Assembly: GCA_027604185.1 (NCBI GenBank)
Contig: JADGKB010000017.1
Coordinates: 109,378-173,377 of the forward strand
Length of the DNA stretch: 64,000 bases
Source: Boothiomyces macroporosus
Taxonomy: Eukaryota > Chytridiomycota > Chytridiomycetes > Rhizophydiales > Terramycetaceae
Direction of reading: 5' to 3'
The first letter of the stretch is position 1. The number at the start of each line of letters is the position of its first letter. Position numbers and translations under genes: made by a program. Below are positions 22,389 to 35,588 of the stretch, one piece after another. The notes beneath the pieces are model-generated. The model searched no databases. It saw only the letters and a list, made by a program, of their open reading frames with translations, and was not told the origin of the DNA.

Positions 22389-25300
22389 TTATTTCTCCAT
22401 ATCCTCATCACTTTCTTGAGCTTCCCCTTCTTCAATATCAATTTCAAAGTCAAATTCTTGATCAGCCCCCATGTAGCAGTCACACATAAGATATAATTTA
22501 CAGCCAACTTTTCCAAGTCTGTTTTCTGGAACTGAAAACTCTAGCGTCAAAGCATGTTTCAATTGAAGGTTGATTCTCTTGATACCCAGTAAGGTCTTTG
22601 TTTCAGGATCTGCAATCACAACCCACCATCCTTCTTCTTTCTTGCCTGGATAGTAAGGAGCAATGACAGGACCAACACTGGTCTCGTCTGTTTCTCGCTC
22701 CAAAGTAATTTTCATTGAGCCAGAGTCGCCTTGGGTTAACTTTGGAGATTCCAAGCTGAATTCAATATCGACATTTGGATATCTATTGACAAATCGAACA
22801 ACATCCTTCATTTGGCTGTTATCTAGTCTGAGACAATCGTTTCTATCCTTATCTTCCAATTCTAATAATTCAGAAACATGCTCTACTCCAAGCTTGGTCA
22901 AACGAGAAATAATTTCTGAATTGAAATGAGGAATTTGTTTGAGAGGAGAGTCCTTATCCCATATTCCTTGAACACACATTTGACACAACTCCATTGCAGC
23001 CAAAGCTGGACCTAACCAACCGTTGGAGGAAATTACATCAACGCATGCCTGAATAATGCGAACTACTTTCTTTAGAATTTCCTTTTGATCTGATTCTAAA
23101 TCTGAAGGTAACTGGAATCTTGAAAAGTGTGCCTGTAAGAGCAAACTTGCTTTGAAATGTGGATCGTTAAAGTTAGGTTCAACCGGTCTTCTTGGTAGCC
23201 TCTCGTAAATCTTTACCAGTATCTCTTCTTCGTGGTGACGAATTGGAACATGTTCAAATTCAATTGCACCTGTAATAATATCCAGTAAAGTTTGTAGTTT
23301 TGTTCTGGAGCGAAGTGAAAGCGAGAATGCTTGAATAGTTCTGTAATTGATGTAATAATATGCAGCAATCATACCCAAGTTTGATGGAGAAACGGAATCA
23401 TCAGAAGCAATTACACATTTGTTTTCTACCAAATCTTCAATGGTTTGTTCAACAAGTTCAGACAGATGGTCAGACAAATGGCGGTGAGTGACGCCTTGTA
23501 AATCCTATAATTAAAAAATATTTACGTAAAAGTTTGGATTCATTGTCATTCGTCGATAGAAGAATGTCCATGTCAAGTATTCGACTGCTTCTTGTTTGGT
23601 CTCGATGGTTTTCGTAACGATTTCGGCATTAAAGTGATCGTGCAAGAAGTGGTTCAAGTAAGACTCTACTGGTAAGGCTTCATTCAAGAACTTTTTGTAG
23701 AAATCTTTCTTGATGGTGGTGCACATTAAAACACATTTTGCAACTTCACCTCCAATAGTTCTAGTAGCTCGTCCCATCATTTGTAGCATATCTGTCACTG
23801 GATAATCAATATATCTATGTTCTTTTCCTTCATAATACTGACTGCCCATAATTACAACTAATTTTGCCTGTATCTCTAGCCCCCAAACAGATTCCCGGGT
23901 TGCTACTACCAGCTGAATTGCATTCTTATTAAACAAAGTGGTAATCAATCTCTTGTCGCTTCTCGATAGACCTTCATGGTAATATGCAATTCCTGACTTT
24001 ACACTTTCAGCCAGAACTTTATCGTTGAAATTTTCAAGGAAGGGTTGCAGATCGTCAAGGGAACAGTGCAGGAACCGATCTTTGTTTCCAGAAGCAACAG
24101 CAAAAGTCAACAGTTCTACGGCAGTCAATCTAGTTTGCTTTCTACTTGGAACAAAAACGATCGTTGGTTCTTTTGGTGCCAAGGTGTTGATTGCATGATA
24201 TGTTGGTTTTGACATTGCTAGCATTAACGAAGCAAAATGAGGAATATTATATCCTTGAATGGTAATTTCCAGCGGAACTGGCCTGACTATTGGATGGAAG
24301 TTGAATGTTGTTGATGGTATTGCGCCAATCCATTCACCTACATCTCTAGCATTAGCTAATGATGATCCCAACGCAACTATTCTGATTTTGTTTCCGGATT
24401 GTGCGCTAATATATCTCATTCTCGAAACTACAATTTCAATCGTCGGACCCATTTCTCCGCCAATCAAATGTATATCGTCAACAATAAACAAGCCAACAGT
24501 TTGTACATTCTTTCTTTGAGTCCATCTCCTAGACAGTGCGTCCCATTGCTCTGGAGTAGCAAAAATGATATCTCCTAGCTCCAAGAGCTTCAAATCAGCA
24601 GCGCTTTCTCCAGTAAGAGCAACAATTTCTTTTCCTCCAAGTAGATTTCCAAATTTCTTTTTCCATTGCACGATTTTAGTTTCAATCACTTGTTCCATTG
24701 CTGCTAGGAATACACATCTAGCCTTTGGATTTTCGGTCCATAATCTCAACAGAGCAAATTCTGCACAAACAGTCTATGTAAACGATTTGATTACCTTTCC
24801 AGAGCCGACAGGAGCACAAATCAAAACATTTTCGTCCAGTCCATACACTGAATTAAATACTTGAGTTTGGATACCATTAAACTTTTCGAAATCCTTATAG
24901 ATTGCTTCATATTCAATGTTCCTTAACGATGAGATTGGTAAAGGCAAAAGATCTAATAACTCTGTGTGTGGAGGGTATTTTTCAGGCAAAATCAAGTTCT
25001 TTAGAATAACAGGGACGCGAGTTTCGACATGTAACCATCTGTCACTAATTATGCTAATGAAATAGTTAGGTGGCATAGGTTCATATAGAGGAACGGTGAA
25101 TGACATTGTGTGATCATCACTTGCATATCTACTCTTCAAAATAAACGTATCGTGGTACAAAATGACCTCAGAGTCAACATCTTCCACAAATACGTAAAAC
25201 AATTCAGCACCACCGTGTACATCTTCATTGTATTCAAACTTTGGTGATATGTCGATTTCGATTTTAAGCATAGATCGAGTAATTGGTTGGACATAAGGAG

Positions 25301-28300
25301 TGATTTCCAATTTAGGGAATTGATGAACGAACTGATAAATCGTTTTCCCACTTTTTGGCATTCCCACGAGCTCTCCCAACTCTTGAGCATTTAAATCTTG
25401 ATATCTCTCCCAAGCGATGTCTTTGCGTTCCAATTTTTTGATGACTTCAATTGGGAATTTCTTGAATTGCCGCAAAGGATTCATTGATAGCCAGCTTCTT
25501 CTATCTACCATTTTACATAAATCAAGTGCCTTTCTTGCCACTTGTGCCCATCCTCTTCGAAGACACACTTCGAAAATAGCACGAAGAATACGAGAGGCAC
25601 TTTGAGTCACATAGACCATATCGCTCATCAGAGCAAAGCCTTCAAGTTTGAGTTGAGAAATATATGCTTGCAAAAGTACATTGACTTTGGCAGTAGGTTC
25701 TTCAATACCTTCTTTGATTGGTATAGGTACTCGTTCTAAGAGTTTACCAAGTTCAACCTTTTCATCCTGTCTAACCGGTAGCAATTTAAATTCATTTGAA
25801 AGCGCAAATACACGGAATAAATCAATCAGTGTCATGGTTGGTTTCAAGTGCTGATTATACGTAGCCATACTAGTGTGACCAATGTAGTAGAATGACGCTA
25901 TTCTTCCTAGTTCAGTCCCTTGGAATCTTCCAGTTTTCCTGTCATATTTGATTAGATTGCATTTATCCAACACGTTTGCCGCAGCATGGATAAAATCTAC
26001 TCTTTTTTGAACCAAATAAGGATCGTCTTCAGCATCTTCGTATGTCACACCGTACAGGCTTCCATTTCTTAGCATACGAACGTACAGATACGTATATCCC
26101 AACCAGTCAACTGCCTCTTGGCGATTCCTTACATTACCCATTACAATTTCAGCATTCAGGACATCAGGTAGATGGCCAATCATTTGACTTTCAATTGGCA
26201 ATTGCTCGTTCAGCAATGAAAGGTAATATTGAAGTTCGCTATGAGTTGTAATAATGATACCTTCCCCAAAAGTATCGAACTGAGGTCTACCTGCTCTTCC
26301 CAGCATTTGGAGCATATCTTGAGAAGACAATTCAGTCCATCTGCCTTGTTCTGGATTATATACTTGTGTTCCTTTGATAATAACTGTGTGTGCAGGTAAG
26401 TTGACACCCCAAGCCAGCGTAGCAGTTGAAACCAAAACTGGGATATGTCTATCAGCATACAAGTTTTCAACCAAAGTTCTATCGGATCGCACCATTCCTG
26501 CATGATGAATGGCAAATCCATATGGAAGCAATTCCTTTAGATCTTCATTTTTAACTGACGCGGCTTCAGACTGAAGAATTTCTCTACTTGCGGCATCTTG
26601 ACGCAAGATTTGGCCAAGTGTATCGTTTTCAATTGCCAAATCCCTGATAGCTTTTGCAGTTTTTGCAGTTTCCTTTCTGGAATGACAGAACACCATAATT
26701 TGGTTGTCCTGATTCTTTGTCAATTCTTCAAGCAGTTTTTCATACACAATTTCATTCATCATTTGTAATCGCTTAATCGCTTTCTTTTCAGTGATTCCGA
26801 TATACTGCTGTTTAAGCGGACATGGTCTAAAAGACCCATCAAAGAAGAAAAGTCCGGTATCCATATTTACACGCATGAACGTTGCGACATCCTTGTAGTT
26901 TGGCAAAGTAGCTGATAATCCAACAATTCGAATCAACTCTTGTGTCTCTTCGATCTGACGTATAGTTCTTGCAATAATGGATTCCAAGACTGGCCCTCTG
27001 CCATCATGAAGCAAATGAATTTCGTCAATAATTATCAATCTAACAAGTTTCGTGTAAGATCTGTCTGAAGCTTTTCTGGTAATAATATCCCATTTTTCCG
27101 GTGTAGTTACAATAATTTGGGTCTTTGCAATTTGTTCCTTTGTCAGCTGCCTATCTCCTGTCAATTCTGCAACAGTGATTCCATAAGACTCCAATCTTGT
27201 TTTGAAATTTCCAACCATTTCTGCAACTAAGGCCTTCATTGGTGCTACATACACGATTTTAAATTCATCCAAATTGTATTCACCATCATCTCGTCTATGC
27301 TTGCCAATTTCACGCAAAATGGTAAGCATAGCACAGTTGGTTTTACCTGCACCTGTTGGAGCACAAAGCAACATATTTTCATCACTACCAAAAGCAGTTG
27401 GGTAAACGGAACTTTGAATTCTGTTTAAACTCTTGTTATTGAAACCTATTTGTTAAACATATGGTACCATCACGAGCCCAAGCTGGTAATGAAGATATCG
27501 GAATTAGCTTTTCGCCGGTTTTCATGGGCTTAGCCTTTGGTGGCGGGATATGTATTTCCTCATATCCAGGTTTGCTTCTCTTGAAACTTCCATCTGGCAG
27601 CTTCACTTTCTTATTCGACATGAAATGCCCTCCTTGTTCAAAAGCCAAAGCTTGCAAATCCACCTGTTGTTTTGGCTGTGCAGTGGCAGTTGGAGCAGCT
27701 TTTTCAGTTTTCTTGTCAACCTGCATTTCAACATCTTCTTTTGCCAAACCAGTAAGAATCCAGCCTAATCCTTCATCTCTGATTTCTTGTTCAATAGCTT
27801 GTGCTTCTTCCTTGTTTTCTGCACGTTTCAATTTGGTACACCAAACGATCGCATCTTTGTTCACAGTCAACGTTTTTACCAAATCAAAATGCTCAAAATC
27901 AAAAAGCTCTTGAAGATCGTTTTCCAGCTGCATAGCAGATGCACTTGATCCAAGTATATTTAATGCTTCCTCTGCTTTAGATTGAGCAGTCATTGCGTCT
28001 GGATAGTAAGTTGCAACAGTCTTTTGTACCCAGAATGCATCAATTTCAGAAGGATTAATCTGTATATTCTTGTGAGTACTTTCTTCAGATGCTTTGATAA
28101 TTGCGGTAAAGTCATCTTCTTGATCGCTATCGTTTTCCTCTTCAACTTCTTTACTCTTTAAAACGGTTTTGGTATCAGCTTCGTCACCTTCTTCTTCAGA
28201 CTCTTCTTCCACTTCATATTCTTCACTTTCATCTTCATCCTCTTCGAAATTAACCGCAACTGCCTCTTCGTCCACTTCCATTTCTTGTTGATCATTTCCA

Positions 28301-28841
28301 TAATCTGTGATTTTTTTACCCAAGTTTATCAACTGAGCAAATTGATCTGAAGGTAATGAAGTTGCTAGAATCTTTTCAATTTCTTTTTGGCGATCAAAAT
28401 CTTTCAGACTTTCATCCTGGCATTAAAAACAATTACCTTTAACTTTTCGAGTACCAGATCCGCTGCAGACTTTAGTACATCCTCTGACACATCCCCCAAG
28501 TAGCGAGAGAGAAAAACAAGGATTAATTCAAACGTCTCGATTGTCTTTTGCGTTTTTGGCTCATAACCAACAAAACTTTCTGTCGCATCCAGCACTGAAA
28601 TATACTGCGATTTTTTCTTTTTCTGCGTCGGTGCTTTCTTTTGAGTCGGAGCTTTTCGTTTGGGTTTCGTTTCTACATGTGCTCTGTCTCCCATCTTTTT
28701 GAAATCAATTTTTCCATATAACGACTCTGCTTCACCTGTTGGCTCGTTGTCCCTCTTGGTGACAAACTTGCGATCTGCTTGAAGAACCAGATTGGCATTC
28801 GCTTTGTATGAATAATCAATCTTTTGTTTTTCTTCTGGCAT
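22389..28841 (-). CDS. BRR2: Brr2 (SNRNP200) U5 snRNP RNA helicase
   Basis: 2122 residues with four introns (20, 22, 21, 21 nt). The N-terminus has the conserved [17 protein letters not shown] and [10 protein letters not shown], then an acidic region. The first helicase cassette has [40 protein letters not shown] and [12 protein letters not shown]. Two Sec63 units and a second, degenerate cassette follow ([25 protein letters not shown]). Length and double-cassette layout match Brr2, which unwinds U4/U6 to activate the spliceosome. All residues of the active first cassette that can be checked are intact. The start M at 28841 matches the conserved N-terminus. The gene also shows that the splicing machinery serving the ~20-nt introns includes a full-size Brr2. 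Confidence 0.96.
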
Positions 28842-28868
28842 TAGATCAAAAAAATTGGAAAAAATCAA

Positions 28869-28985
28869 ATGCAGAAAGAGTACCAAGTAGCCCACAGAGA
28901 ATTGGAAAAGACTGTGAAAAAGCTAAAGGAAGACAGCTGGATGTACGAGGAACGGCGGACGTTTAAACAGCTCGACCAGTCGTGA
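28869..28985 (+). CDS. Possible 38-residue coiled-coil protein
   Basis: An ATG frame divergent from Brr2, with start codons 27 nt apart and stop at 28983-28985. It is charged and helical (MQKEYQVAHRELEKTVKKLK, then W-M-Y-E-E-R-R). The composition looks like a genuine small protein, and it exactly fills the gap between two genes. The family is not recognised. Confidence 0.35.
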   Translation: MQKEYQVAHRELEKTVKKLKEDSWMYEERRTFKQLDQS

Positions 28986-29020
28986 TATTGCTAATAAAAA
29001 TAGAAGTTTAAGATTTGGTT

Positions 29021-31899
29021 TTATTGGGCAAATCCGTTTAATACTAGCCAGTCTGAAACGTTAGATCCTTCCCTAGCGGTCCACTTTGCGTTACCGCGAA
29101 GAGCTTCGAGTTTTTGGTCAAAGATTCTCTTGCAGAGGGAAACCTGTTTGACACGTTCGGCTTTGGCTTCTGGAGACAAACCTTCTCCCTTGGACCAGTT
29201 TTCAACTTTAGTGAGGAATTCATCATCATCAAAATTAATAGAGTTTGATAAAACGCTTCCCAAGAGAGCCAAAGTTGGGGCCAATTTGGTGTGCAGTGCT
29301 ACCCAGTTAGTAGTAACCCAGTGCCACATGTATTCATAGATTTCAGGCTTTCTAGGATATAAATTAGCCAATGAAGAGACTGGATAAGAACAATCCTGAA
29401 GTTTGACCACTGAGCTGTCCAAAACATTTGCAAGAATTTTTTTAGCAATTTCAAAATCAGTAGTTGCACCAACAGATTGAATAGCAGCCATTTTTTCATC
29501 AATGTTTTCTCCTTTGTGGTACAAGCTGAATATCGCATCAAAGTGTTCATTTGGAGTGGTGGAATGTGCCAATACAGAAGTAAAGACCGGTGCTCTCAAG
29601 TTGGCATGGAAGGCATTTTTATCACCTGCCATGAATTTATCAAAACGACTCTTCAATTCTGTAACAGTTCTAAATTAAATACAAAGTACCCTGGATGCTT
29701 GGTGTCAGCAGCAGCTTGAATGACCAAATTTCTCTTTAGGACGGATAATTGATCTTCTCCTTCTGGATATTCAAAGCCAACAGCGGAAATCTTGCTTTCA
29801 AAGATGGCCAATTTCAATTTGTCCAAAGCTTCGTTGACTTTGGTATCCCTGTACCATGCTTGCTTGATAGCGAGGATGCTAGTATTGATCAAGTCCAATA
29901 CCATTTGATCTTCTTCAGCCTTGAAGCTCTTTAAAACTTCTAATGCTTCAGCAGTTGTAGAGAGACCAGCTTTGGCAAGAGAAAAAGCATCAGAAATAAT
30001 TCCAATACGGTCAGAAGTAGAGAAAATCTTGATATCCTTTTCAATGACTGCTGCAAGTTGTTTTAATTGTTCGGGAGTGTATTTGACTCTGTAAAATCCG
30101 TTAACTTGAGCATTGATTTTGAAGTAGCTGTGTTCGCTCTTGGTGTATGGGAAAGTAATAGATCCACTCTTTTCTTTAAACAAGAAAGTAGAGTTTCCAG
30201 AGTCAGTAATGACAGCGATTGGAATGTGCCACAATGGAGCACTGGCATCTTCTTCAGGGGTCAAATCTCCAGAACTTAAGAATCTAGATTGAGATAAATT
30301 CAAAGTTAATTCCTTCTTTGCTTCATCGTATGATTCGCCGTCGACTGAGACTACTGGATATCCAAGGTCCCTAGTCCAAGAGTACATCATTGAAGCAACA
30401 TCAACACCAGATACTGAACCAAGAGCTGCCCAAAGGTCAACAGTTTTCGCATTTCCAAATGCGTGCTTCTTCAAGTACACGGTAACACCTTGTGCAAACT
30501 TGTCGCTTCCCAAGAAAGCGTTCAACATTCTAATTACCGAGGCTCCCTTACTGTACGAGATGGCATCAAAGATTTGGGAAACTTCAGACGGGCTCTTGAC
30601 TTCAACTTCAATAGGGTGACTGGATCGCAAACTGTCCAAAAGTACACCCTTGTTGTATTCATTGATCAAGAAAGAAGTGAATACATTCCATTCAGGGAAA
30701 ATGTGGTCTACAGCCAACCAACCTACAAATGTAGCAAAGCCCTCGTTAAGCCATAATTCACTCCACCAATCCATAGTAACCAAGTTACCAAACCTAGTAT
30801 TAAAAACAGCTACCATTGGTGGGCAAGTTCGTGACCAACAACGTAGGCAACTCTTTCTTTAGCTTTAGCGCTACTTTTTGCTGGGTCGTACAAGAGAGCA
30901 GATTCGCGGTAAGTAACCAGACCCCAGTTTTCCATAGCCCCAGCAGCGAAATCTGGAATTGCAACCATCTAGTATTACTATTGACTTACATCCATTTTTG
31001 GCAGTGGATAAGCGACATCAAAGTAAGCAGAAAAGAATTCCAAAGTCTTTGTTCCAACCCCCAAAGCGAATTTACCCATTTCCTTTTGTCCTTTGAGAGT
31101 GTAGACTCTGCAAGTAATAGATTGAGCGTTCGCTGGCTTGACTGGATTAGCAACTGCTTCAGTATAGTCAAATTCACCAACACACATTGCTACTAAATAA
31201 GTAGACATGACAGGAGTAGTGGCGAACTTAACAGATTTCAAAGTCTTGTCACCGATTTGAACATCGGTTTCTGAAATTACTTGCATATTGGAAAGAGCGG
31301 TTCTGTCCTTTGGTACACACAATGTAATATCAAACGTTGCTTTCAAGTTTGGCTAAATTAAAAAGAATTACTTCATCCCAGGATGGGAAACATCTTCTGC
31401 AATCTGTAGCTTCAAATTGAGTAACTACCAACCATTTCTTGTTTCCTTCAAGATCAGTGTACCCAGAGCGGTAGAACCCGGCCATTTGATCGTTATGGAT
31501 ACCAACAAATGACATGTGTAAAATAATCTTTGAGCCGGCAGGGATTTCCTCCTTGAACTCCATGGTAACAGTTTCTGCTTCTTTTTGGAGCGTGATTGAT
31601 GTAGCTTCCTGGGTTGCACGGTGAGTGGTTGGATCCTTTGGCCAGTGATTTACACGGTCAAGTCCGCCATCAGCAACTCTAAATACTACAACGGAAGCAG
31701 ATGAAACTTCAAGCTCGTTAGCATTAGTAATAATTGTTTTGGTGGTTTCCAAAACATCCAGACTGACTGACACTTGTCCTGAAAACTTTAGGGTTTCCAA
31801 ACCAGGGACAATTGTAACATTATAGTGAGTTGGTTTAACGTTGTTTGGTAGAATTTCTCTGTCTGTCGACGATCCAGTAGCACCTCCCATGCAGCACAT
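29021..31899 (-). CDS. M1-family zinc aminopeptidase (puromycin-sensitive/Aap1 type)
   Basis: 932 residues with four introns (19, 21, 20, 20 nt). Splicing assembles the substrate-binding GAMENWGL and the zinc site HELAHQWFGN with a downstream NEGFA Glu ligand; the third intron lies inside the HELAHQW/FGN motif. The C-terminal ERAP1-like helical domain (from about residue 600) follows, ending WLVLNGFAQ. There is no signal peptide, so a cytosolic aminopeptidase acting on N-terminal residues of peptides is likely. Residue order and length match the Aap1/NPEPPS group. The start [10 protein letters not shown] with early cysteines is unusual but is the only upstream Met. Confidence 0.93.
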
Positions 31900-32162
31900 T
31901 TAGATTCTCAAAACTTTTTTTAATTTGAACTGGCACTGATAAAAAGCACATGATCGGAAAATAGGGACCTTGGTTTTGGCATAGAATCAATTCGTTGATA
32001 ACAAATTGCGGTCATGCTTGAAACTAGTGAATCAAAATAGCGCTTCTCCTTGCAGTATCAGGGAAAATTGAAAAATACCCGCAACTCTGTTAAACCTGTT
32101 CCCAGTAAGTCACGCTTTAGCCGCCCGGGTTATATGAGTAACGGTAAATATACAGTATTTAT

Positions 32163-32957
32163 TTAACGTCTCCTGTCTTTCAAGTTTTCCATTTTGTTAT
32201 TGAGTCTGCCGACTTTAACTTGAGCCCTGTCAGTAGATTCATTCAATCTTCTCAGCTGCTTATCTTGAGAATCCATTTCGTCACTCATGGCCATTCCCAT
32301 CATCTTTAGTCTGGATAACCCACTAGATATTTGGTTCAAGTTGCTGTCGATTTCTTCTTCCTGAGCATCTCTTTCTAAACCATCTGGAGTAGTGTAGTAT
32401 GAACGTGGCCCATTTGAACGGGCAAACTGCTCTTGTTGTCGAGCTTGACGTTCACTACGAGAATTCCACTCCTGGTCACGTTCTTTTGCATATTTAGATT
32501 TGAATTGGTCTGCTTCTTTTTGTTGACGAAGCTCCTCTTCTTTTTTGGCTGCCTTTTTTCCACCGAACGATGGCAAGAAGAACCACTTGTTCAAGGAAGT
32601 CAAATGATCTACCTTGGCATCTACAGCTTTTGCATTAGCATTTGCTTCATCCAGTCTTCTTTCCATACGATTGAATTGTTCTGCAATTAATTAAAAATTA
32701 CCTGATTGGCTGTTGAGCATCACCAAGTTTTGCTCACCAACAGTTTGGGCTTCGTTCAATCTTCTTAAAGCCCTGCGGGTTGAATTTACAGATTCTCCTT
32801 GCACTCTTCTAGTTTCTTGTTGAAGATACTCCATGTTGTTCATTCTATCTTCTTCTTGCCAAGCGGTTTCACCACCTCTTTCAGCGGCTTGTGCAGCAGC
32901 TGCCCACTTATTAGGAGGTGGACTTTTTGTATCTCTCTGCGATTGGCGGTAGGACAT
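32163..32957 (-). CDS. SNAP-25/Sec9-type Qbc SNARE
   Basis: 257 residues with one 21-nt intron after the codon for S in NSQS. The N-terminal SNARE motif spans the exon junction (ETRRVQGESVNSTRRALRRL, then EAQTVGEQNL) and the second lies at the C-terminus (EEIDSNLNQISSGLSRLKMMG, with the ionic-layer Gln and heptad spacing). A basic linker (GGKKAAKKEEELRQQK) separates them and contains no cysteine cluster, as in yeast Sec9, so membrane attachment would rely on the partner syntaxin. It acts in exocytic fusion at the plasma membrane. There is no transmembrane segment. Confidence 0.88.
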
Positions 32958-33264
32958 TTACAGGTGAAATTTTTGAAATTTTTGCTTGAATTTATAGTGA
33001 CAGTCATGTTTGGGGCTTTGCCATCTGAAGCAAGCAATCAATTACGAAACACATTGGTCTGACATGGATTCATTTAAAGCAGATATGAATGACTAATCAT
33101 AAATACGTTCGTAACATCAATGTAAATTTACCCTGCATTATTCAATCACATTCAATAAAATGTTTAAAACCAGACCTGTTTATGCGGAAATTAGGTTTTC
33201 ATAAAGTTTATATTCAACCTTAATTTCTAGAAGCGTTCTTGAGTTTTGCTTTTTAATTTCAGAA
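32958..33264. other. Divergent promoter region
   Basis: This lies between the SNAP-25-like start (minus) and EMC6 (plus). It is AT-rich, with no frame or RNA-like element worth naming. Confidence 0.5.
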
Positions 33265-33588
33265 ATGCAATCTCAAACCAACACAGCAGTAATGTCCACT
33301 GAAGCAATCAGATTCAATCTCAAAGTTATTTCCAAAATTAGAGCATCAACAGCACTAGTATCTGGATTAGCTGCTGGGATCTTGGGTCTGGAAAACCTGA
33401 CTGGATTTGCTTTTTACCTTCTCACATCAGCAATCCTCTCTGTACTGCTGCTATTCAAGACTGGATTCAAACCAGGAAATTATTTTGCTTCTTTCGAGTC
33501 TGTATTTACTTTTGAAGTTTTTGGCAATTTAAGTAGTTTTGTCTTGTTTTGGGTACTGGCTACTGGTGTGTGCCATATTTATGAATAG
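33265..33588 (+). CDS. EMC6: ER membrane protein complex subunit 6
   Basis: 107 residues from the ATG at 33265 (an internal Met at 33292 is possible). Conserved signatures are R-A-S-T-A-L-V-S-G-L-A-A-GILGL, a helix GFAFYLLTSAILSVLLL, LFKTG followed by the K-x-Y-F segment, and the final helix VLFWVLATGVCHIYE. Length and three-helix layout match EMC6/TMEM93, the most conserved membrane subunit of the EMC insertase. No intron. It is transcribed away from the SNARE gene. Confidence 0.9.
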   Translation: MQSQTNTAVMSTEAIRFNLKVISKIRASTALVSGLAAGILGLENLTGFAFYLLTSAILSVLLLFKTGFKPGNYFASFESVFTFEVFGNLSSFVLFWVLATGVCHIYE

Positions 33589-34129
33589 ATAATAAACAGT
33601 TACATTTCTTTTATAGTGATTTTAAATAGCCGTGCATTGTTACAGTGTAAAGTTAAAGTGTATAGAAGTTACAGCGTAGTACTTTATTCGCCACTAAATT
33701 TCTCTCAAGACATTCCAACAACAGTTTCAATTTCCTACTTGGCAATTTCATGCAGTATAGTGTTAATATGACATTGTATTTACTGCACCAGAAGTAACAA
33801 CCGATAATAAAAAGTTATTATATGCTGGACTTGATTTATAGCAAATAGATTTAGATTCAATCGAATCAACAAACAGGGAATCGATTAATACAGAAATTCG
33901 AAAAGTGTTAACAGGTGGGACCATGGGATGGAATCAGAAATTCAAATATTATAAAATTAAAATGGCCAAATCTTTCAACCTTGCAAGAGTTACTCCTATC
34001 TAAATTGAGGTCTCTGTTGTACTTTTAGTACAAAAATATTAAATTTACTCTTCTGTTATCTGGTGGAAATTTTCTTGTGTCATTTTAACAGTGATTATTT
34101 ATCACTTTCTCTATCTTGGGCTATGAGAA
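33589..34129. other. Intergenic, nothing recognised
   Basis: 541 bases of AT-rich sequence with short A/T runs. No frame longer than chance, no tRNA-like or repeat structure was found. Confidence 0.5.
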
Positions 34130-35460
34130 ATGTGGGTTTATGACTTTGACTTAGCTTTCAATAAATCTTGTCCCGATCCATCTTTTTTTGGATTCAGTAC
34201 AATCGAATTTGGATTATTTTCTACCCCAATGAATTCAGAGATAGTCAACAGGATAAGTGAAAATATACAAAAATATTCATTCCTCAGAGACCTTTATCTC
34301 GAATATTCTCAAAAAAAGCTGTCGCCATATTTTGTCCACTGTGAATTTATTAACCAGAAAGCAGTGGAATTGAAGTTCCCAACTGAACAATTGGAAATAT
34401 TTGTCAAGGATTTAAATCATATTCAAAAACAAGAGTATTTCGAGCTGCGGAATTCGGGAAACAGCTTCTGCCTTTATCTTGCAGTCCTGGGAGGAAATGT
34501 CAAAAAGCTCTCCATCTACAAACCCCCATTCGACTTTGACATTGACTTGCATTTGGCTCATTTGGACTCACTTTTGCTTTGTCCAAACCTTCCAAGCAAG
34601 TTCTACAAAATATTTGCCAATTGCAAAATCAATCATTTGGAAGTGTACACAAAAAACTGTACTATTGAACAACTAACTGATCTGAACAAAATACTCTTAA
34701 CAGTCGACTCTGTAAAATTCAGTAAGAGCATCACTCGTGATTTTGGCGACATTGTCCGAATTCCTGAAAATGTAAAGCAATTGGAATTCTATAAATTAAA
34801 CAATTCTAAAGAATTAACGATGGACTACTCCATTGTAAAATTACTTGAAAATCTTGGAAAGTTGGAACTTAAATTCAACCATTGCGATTTAACTCCACAA
34901 GAAATGGATGTTTTGAAAGGGTTTTTGGAATCAAGAAGGTGCACTTCGTTTACATTTCAAATTGACGAGAATAGTATTAATCACCTGGAATCTCTCTGTT
35001 TAGACTCGATACTGAAATTTGCTATCTGTCCACGACTTTCTGTTAATGTTCCGTTCGATTTCAAATTAATCAAAGCAATCGATATGTTAGGGAATTAACT
35101 GTAAAAATCCAACAAGCAAATGATTTGTATTTCATTCTAGAATCAAAGATAAAGGTTCTACATCTATATTTTGATTCAACTCTGCACTATGAACAGATAA
35201 TCACTAGAATTGGAAAAAGCAAATTGCTGAGGTGTACTATCAATGGAAAAGAAATAAAGTGCAAGCAATTTGAAATCAACAAAAGTATTTGCAAGAAATG
35301 GAATGTAGATACACTGTTGCTCATTAGGAGCTTAAAAATGCTACCATTACCGCAAGAAATCCATGAAATGATATTTGAATCTGCTATAGGAGAAGATCGG
35401 AAAAGGTTATATGATAAATTTAGCGAATCGATAATTGGCGCTGATCTGGATTTGATCTAA
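34130..35460 (+). CDS. Unrecognised leucine-rich protein with F-box-like C-terminus
   Basis: 435 residues if a 23-nt intron (starting GTTCGATTTC, ending AATCAAAG, around 35055-35077) joins two frames; this restores a continuous reading through VRELTVKIQQ. The body has irregular leucine-rich strands (for example LEFYKLNNSKELT, LGKLELKFNHCDLTPQE) that resemble LRR solenoids in F-box proteins. Near the C-terminus LPLPQEIHEMIFESAIG resembles an F-box, though in an unusual terminal position. The base composition is AT-rich like neighbours. A role in substrate selection for SCF ubiquitin ligases is only a guess. Confidence 0.6.
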
Positions 35461-35588
35461 ATAAATCTCTGTTTCTATTTAGGGGTTTCAAAACGCTACA
35501 ATTTTGTTTTTGAAGAATATTATCATTTAATAATTTGTTTATGACTTTTAATTTTGTTAAGCCCCAGTAGGAAGGTATGGTAATCAAT

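Noticed and set aside
6140..28404. Frame breaks in conserved genes as sequencing errors or pseudogenes
   Set aside because: Breaks always coincide with GT..branch..AG segments of 19-24 nt whose removal restores conserved motifs, so introns explain them better.
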